Positions 13,592 to 15,921 of a DNA stretch of 15,921 nt are shown one piece after another. The notes below the pieces were generated by a model, which ran no database searches, was not told the origin of the DNA, and worked only from the letters and a program-made list of their open reading frames with translations. Numbering within the stretch: position 1 is the stretch's first letter; each line of letters starts with the position of its first letter. Source of the DNA: Perkinsus olseni (taxonomy: Eukaryota > Perkinsozoa > Perkinsida > Perkinsidae); contig JABANP010000826.1 in NCBI GenBank assembly GCA_013115135.1, positions 1 to 15,921 on the forward strand, in the 5' to 3' direction. The position numbers were made by a program, and so were the translations under genes.

Positions 13592-15921
13592 ATGGCTGAA
13601 GACTCGAGGCCCGCTACAGCAGTGAGTCTGCCGAGATTGGCCAAGGTCAGCAGCAGCAAGCATCAGGAAACTCCAGCGGCAGCCCTGACCGTTGGTGAAG
13701 ACGATGGCGGGCCTCAGCCTGTGAAGGTCCTCATTGAGTACTGCCAGCGGTGCTACAGACACCCTTGGTGCGTCAACCACAGCGAGGAGCGCTACTTCTC
13801 TCAATTCATGGACATTGCCGGCCGCATCAGCCAGGCCTTCCCCGAGGTAGACGAGATCGTCGCCGTTAAGGACCCGCGTATTGGAGCATTGGAGGTCACA
13901 GTGGTGCATGGACAGCACCAGCAAGTTGTGTTCTCCAAGCTACAGTCGGACAGGTGGCCGAATGTGGCCAAGATTCTGGAGAGGATCAGGCGAGTCGCCC
14001 GAAGGATGATGAGCCCCGGCCCTCGCAACACGTTGCTCATTGAGAATGAGTTCCTCACGCCGCGGCATCATACAGTGGAAGTCAGCCTGGCCGCGGAGAC
14101 CCCTGTCCCGTTCGCCCTAGGCCTCGAGATCACAGACAGGCCTCCCTTTTTGGTCACCGTAGCGCAGGAAGGGAAATATGGTGCTCAGTGTGGTGTCGCC
14201 AGAGGGGACGTGCTCCACTGTATTAACGGCAAGGCTTGTGACCGTATGGACCTCGAGGGGCTGTTGGTGGAGCTCAGGAAGCGTCCCATGAGCCTCTACT
14301 GTCGCCGTTTTGATCGGACGAGAAGACGACGCCGCGCTGGCGGAGCGATGTCATTCAGCAGACTCTTCGGAAGAAGGCCGGCATCAATGAGAGCTGAGAA
14401 GGCCACAGCGGATCACTACCAGAGGCAGCGCAAGGGCATGACGACGATCGACACGATACCACCCGAGGCCTCCCCCCAGTCGTAGGCTACCCAAGCCGGC
14501 ATATCAAGTGAAGCGTACGGACAGGAGCGGAGAGATGATGGGGCCGAGGATAGGCCCTGTACAACACCCGGGGTCCGCCCCTCACCAGGTTCGCAATGCC
14601 CGGTCGAAGACGATGCAAGGACGGCGACCATCGGGGGGCCGACGAACGCATCCCGGCTCTGAGATGCCCCTGCAGGGCGGGCGTGGTAGACCGTCGAGGC
14701 ACAGCGGGAAGGAGACGGATGCTAGGGCTGCACCGGCCTCCCTGGGTCAGAAGAAGGATCTTACGGATACCACGGTGAACACTGATAAGTCGCGTGTAGA
14801 GGAAACTCGCCCCGAGGCCTCAGCCATGAAGGGAACAGAGCTCGTTGCGACTGGTGGAATCGTCCAAGCTGAAGAAGCAGTCCCTGGACCGGTTGAGGTG
14901 ACTAAAGAGGCCAGTTCGATCGATGAGTTTACCGGTGTACCGAAGCTGCCACTTGTAACTGACAACGGTATTGCGGGTGAGACCCAGCATAGCGGCCATA
15001 ATACTGCTGCTGCTGCTGCTGCTGCTGCTGAAGAGAAAGATTACGACGAGGATTTCGAGTCGGATAACGAGACCTGGGAAGAGGAGAGTCCCCCTCCTGC
15101 CGCGGAAGCTGCCAGGGCTACGACTGCGTCCGCCTTTGCGGCGCCCGATACTAGCACTGTCCTTGAACCACAGCAAGGGAGCATCTCCGCCCCTCTCGAG
15201 ACGGAAGAGAGGACCGAGATAGTCAATGCTTATTCGAGCGTTGCGGCAGCGGGTGATGCCGTGGCCGCTGCAGCGGGCATGGGTGAGCCGGCTCATTCTG
15301 TGGCGTCATCTCCAGGCCCTGACGGCGGACTCGAGTCACTCGTGACAGGTGTAGAGAGTATCGATGGGGACGGGGAAGAGGGTACACCACCACAAGAGGC
15401 CGTTGTCGCCACTGCTGCCAACACTGAGGAAGTACCCGAACGAACTGCTGGGGTTGCCACCGAGGCCCAAGTTGAGTGCACCGAAGACGGCGGCAGAGAG
15501 GAGGAAGGCACCGAGCCTCACAACGCAGGCGAAAGCCCGGAGGTGGATATCTCCGCCAGAGATGTCGGGGAGGCCCCCGCGGCATCCCCTGCAACTGGCC
15601 ACGAGCAAGGACCAGCTGATGCCTCAGCATCAGTTGACCCTGATGTGGACAGTCGTGTAGTACTCGACGATACCAATGAATCGACAGAGGTCACTGCAGG
15701 CAGGAAAGCCGACTCATCAGTGACCGCCATAGCGACAGAAGGTATCGTTGAGGCGGGCACTCCCCTTCCGGAAACTTGCGCTGATGGAGGCAATGGGGAG
15801 ATCCTCAGGGAGGAAGGATCCGAGACTCCTCACGCTGCTGTCGACTCGGTAGAGGTTGAGGGCCCGCTGGCGGCGTCCCCGGTCCTCGAGAGTGAGATTC
15901 CTGAGACCGACGGTGATCTCG
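13592..15921 (+). CDS. SelW/Rdx-like plus PDZ-like protein with long acidic tail (partial)
   Basis: Exon 1 is 13592-14481, the intron 14482-14524 (43 bp, GTAGGC..ACAG), and exon 2 runs from 14525 off the window end. At least 762 residues are seen. Residues about 44-135 resemble the Rdx/selenoprotein W thioredoxin-like fold: VKVLIEYCQRC with a CxxC (C51, C54), FPEVDEIVAV, GALEVTVVHG, then WPNVAKILERI. The family is linked to redox reactions, with no Sec codon here. Residues about 160-245 resemble a PDZ domain: LGLEI, GVARGDVLHCINGKA. A basic RTRRRRRAG patch follows. Exon 2 encodes a Glu/Ala/Thr/Ser-rich, probably disordered tail with an acidic EEKDYDEDFESDNETWEEES stretch and an Ala8 run. Without the intron the first frame ends at a TAG at 14483. 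The roughly 1.48 kb open frame that overlaps it and continues to the window edge, with strong coding-like composition, supports splicing. Exon 2's role is unknown. Confidence 0.7.
15006..15029 (+). repeat. GCT microsatellite encoding Ala8
   Basis: Eight uninterrupted GCT codons inside exon 2 of the SelW/PDZ-like gene, directly before the acidic stretch. Length is likely to vary between strains. Confidence 0.9.

Noticed and set aside
13442..13924. Minus-strand ORF of 160 aa
   Set aside because: It overlaps the SelW-like coding region antisense and shows no family features.
15223..15630. Minus-strand Arg/Pro-rich ORFs opposite the acidic tail
   Set aside because: They are the complement of a low-complexity Glu/Ala-rich coding frame, which leaves the opposite strand open.

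Overview
The window is nuclear DNA from a eukaryote with small genes. Twenty-one introns can be placed by GT..AG borders and reading phase. Most are 43-169 bp, and the spliced genes sit a few hundred bases apart on both strands. Gene content (a p25-alpha/TPPP protein, ankyrin and kinase-like genes, a duplicated family of secreted proteins with no familiar domain, a retroelement gag-like ORF) and the 43-80 bp introns suggest a protist. A Perkinsus-like alveolate is my best guess, made from general resemblance and not from a search.

Layout. (1) 2-690 (+): class I methyltransferase of the METTL21/lysine methyltransferase type, broken by a one-base frameshift. (2) 936-2066 (-): intronless 376-codon ORF with a gag-like region. 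(3) 2284-2550 (+): weak hypothetical ORF. (4) 2601-3475 (-): five-exon ankyrin-repeat gene of 177 aa, with an initiator tRNA-Met gene inside its fourth intron on the opposite strand. (5) 3644-5460 (-): twelve-exon p25-alpha gene of 340 aa, whose C-terminal three-exon module occurs three times, the last copy cut short. (6) 5584-9640: tandem duplication carrying two copies of a secreted-protein gene; the first has a nonsense codon, the second is intact. (7) 9491-11128: no gene recognised. (8) 11129-12862 (+): kinase-like gene of about 421 aa with degenerate catalytic motifs and a roughly 240-bp insertion flanked by a 13-bp direct repeat. (9) 13592 to the window end (+): gene encoding a SelW/Rdx-like domain, a PDZ-like domain and, after a 43-bp intron, a long acidic Ala/Glu-rich tail that runs off the window.

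The single-frame ORFs miss most of this. The ankyrin, p25-alpha and kinase-like proteins appear only after joining exons, and every junction proposed keeps frame. The genes do not form a pathway. Possible shared themes are the cytoskeleton (p25-alpha) and secretion (the duplicated family).

The strongest unexplained signal is a class of very short perfect palindromes with 1-4 nt loops in introns and intergenic DNA. Several have three alternating arms, so two mutually exclusive hairpins share one arm. They concentrate in a segment of about 480 bp present in one copy of the duplication and missing from the other. All structural and family calls here were made by eye.
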